Shown here: positions 63,349 to 64,000 of the stretch, one piece after another
How positions within the stretch are numbered: the first letter of the stretch is position 1
Layout of the letters: the number at the start of each line of letters is the position of its first letter
From: an uncultured Marinicella sp.
GTDB taxonomy: Bacteria; Pseudomonadota; Gammaproteobacteria; Xanthomonadales; Marinicellaceae
Direction of reading: 5' to 3'
Assembly (NCBI GenBank): GCA_947502595.1
Contig: CANNAM010000002.1
Coordinates: 248,001-312,000 of the forward strand
DNA length: 64,000 nucleotides
Made by a program: the position numbers and the translations under genes
The notes under the pieces: generated by a model
Told to the model about the DNA's origin: nothing
The model's database searches: none
The model's input: the letters and a program-made list of their open reading frames with translations, nothing else

Positions 63349-64000
63349 ATGAAAACTATTAAACCAAACAAGCTCAAATGGCCAGTTGTGCTGTGGTCTA
63401 CCAGTCTTATGGCCTCTGCTGTTTTTGCCCATGATGGAGGCGCTGTTAAAGCTGCTGGTATTCAAACAACCAGTGGCAACGCCAAACTGGCGGCATTTGA
63501 CATTGTTCAAGCCAACATTCAAGCCAGTGATAAGTGGCTTACTTTTGTTATGAGTGTGAGTAAAAAAGCAGGTAAAACAACCCCTACATCGACAGGTAAG
63601 CTGGCAGGCAGTGATGTGTTTTCTTATGTTTGGCCAACTAAAATAGACAGTTCAACGGTTGGCTTTGAAGCAGACCAGGGGATTTTATCTATGGCCATAA
63701 CTTCGCACCCTGATTTTGATGACACCCCGTTGTTTGATGAAAATGGCGACGGCAATTTGGATAATGATGGTACCGTTTGGCATGCACATTGGGTGGTTTT
63801 GGTGCCCGATAATGCCTGTGGTGAGGGCGCCCTTAAAGTCAAAGACATTCCAGCCGGCAGTACACCACAATTGCCATTAACTTGGCCGGGTTTACCCATA
63901 TTAATTGACAGTCCAGGCTATTCCCCGGTAATCAGTAAAACACAGGTCAGTGTCCGGGTGCCTTTCAAAAACGCCACAGCACTTAAAGGGGTTGCCTTTG
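63349..64000 (+). CDS. Secreted protein of unknown function (3' truncated by window)
   Basis: ATG 63349 with GGAG about seven bases ahead opens a frame that runs off the window after 217 codons. The signal peptide ends MASAVFAHDGG, so the product is exported. The visible part is not a family I can name; it has TGKLAGSDVFSYVWPTKIDS, a DFDDTPLFDENGDGNLDNDG acidic, Ca2+-like stretch and VWHAHWVVLVPDNACGEGALKVKD. Third or fourth gene of the MarR-flanked operon. Confidence 0.7.
   Translation, partial: MKTIKPNKLKWPVVLWSTSLMASAVFAHDGGAVKAAGIQTTSGNAKLAAFDIVQANIQASDKWLTFVMSVSKKAGKTTPTSTGKLAGSDVFSYVWPTKIDSSTVGFEADQGILSMAITSHPDFDDTPLFDENGDGNLDNDGTVWHAHWVVLVPDNACGEGALKVKDIPAGSTPQLPLTWPGLPILIDSPGYSPVISKTQVSVRVPFKNATALKGVAF

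Overview
The window looks like the replication-origin region of a gammaproteobacterium with moderate-to-low GC. The block rpmH-rnpA-yidC-mnmE (minus) faces dnaA-dnaN-recF-gyrB (plus). The dnaA-dnaN gap has two perfect DnaA boxes in opposite orientation and an AT-rich stretch, and two parS-like sites lie inside recF. The gene set (thrABC with a leader, Tol genes, ruvCAB, a Grx-IscA-like-rhodanese fusion, DUF6491 and a 3-hydroxyanthranilate branch) fits a free-living, probably aquatic organism near the Xanthomonadales/Marinicella part of the class. That placement is inference from gene content. I see no insertion sequences, prophage genes or CRISPR arrays.

Left part (1-12 kb): the end of a HerA-like ATPase gene, a TSUP transporter, an Atm1-type ABC exporter, the thrABC operon (minus) behind a Thr/Ile-rich leader peptide and a classical attenuator, then envelope genes (DUF6491 lipoprotein, RidA, PepSY membrane protein, OmpW, double-BON protein, DUF1328). 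12-21 kb: a di-iron MBL protein, two cation/proton antiporters (one paired with terC), bioB, a lone prpD and bioF. 21-24 kb: a four-gene minus-strand cluster for 3-hydroxyanthranilate catabolism (RidA-type deaminase, 3-HAO, ACMSD, cyclase/kynurenine formamidase-like).

24-38 kb: DUF885 metallopeptidase, a secreted propeller-like protein, hemE, Rieske and GtrA genes, a tightly coupled tag-lipoprotein-GNAT-FG-GAP operon, and a BaeSR-like two-component system next to a Spy-like periplasmic protein. 38-52 kb: the origin region, followed by a glutaredoxin fusion, DUF3465, tRNA-Lys, yceI, cytochrome b561 and xthA. 52-58.5 kb: ruvCAB-ybgC-tolQRAB-osmC, a tight run that ends in a strong terminator and lacks pal and cpoB.

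58.5-64 kb: a minus-strand operon of a MarR regulator with a four-Cys C-terminal tail, an alpha/beta hydrolase and an ABC exporter, divergent from a plus-strand operon (27-codon ORF, DUF4399, DUF2024, a secreted protein cut by the window edge). Two related 17-bp palindromic sites in the divergent promoter region suggest a self-contained MarR-controlled module. It is the best candidate here for an undescribed system.
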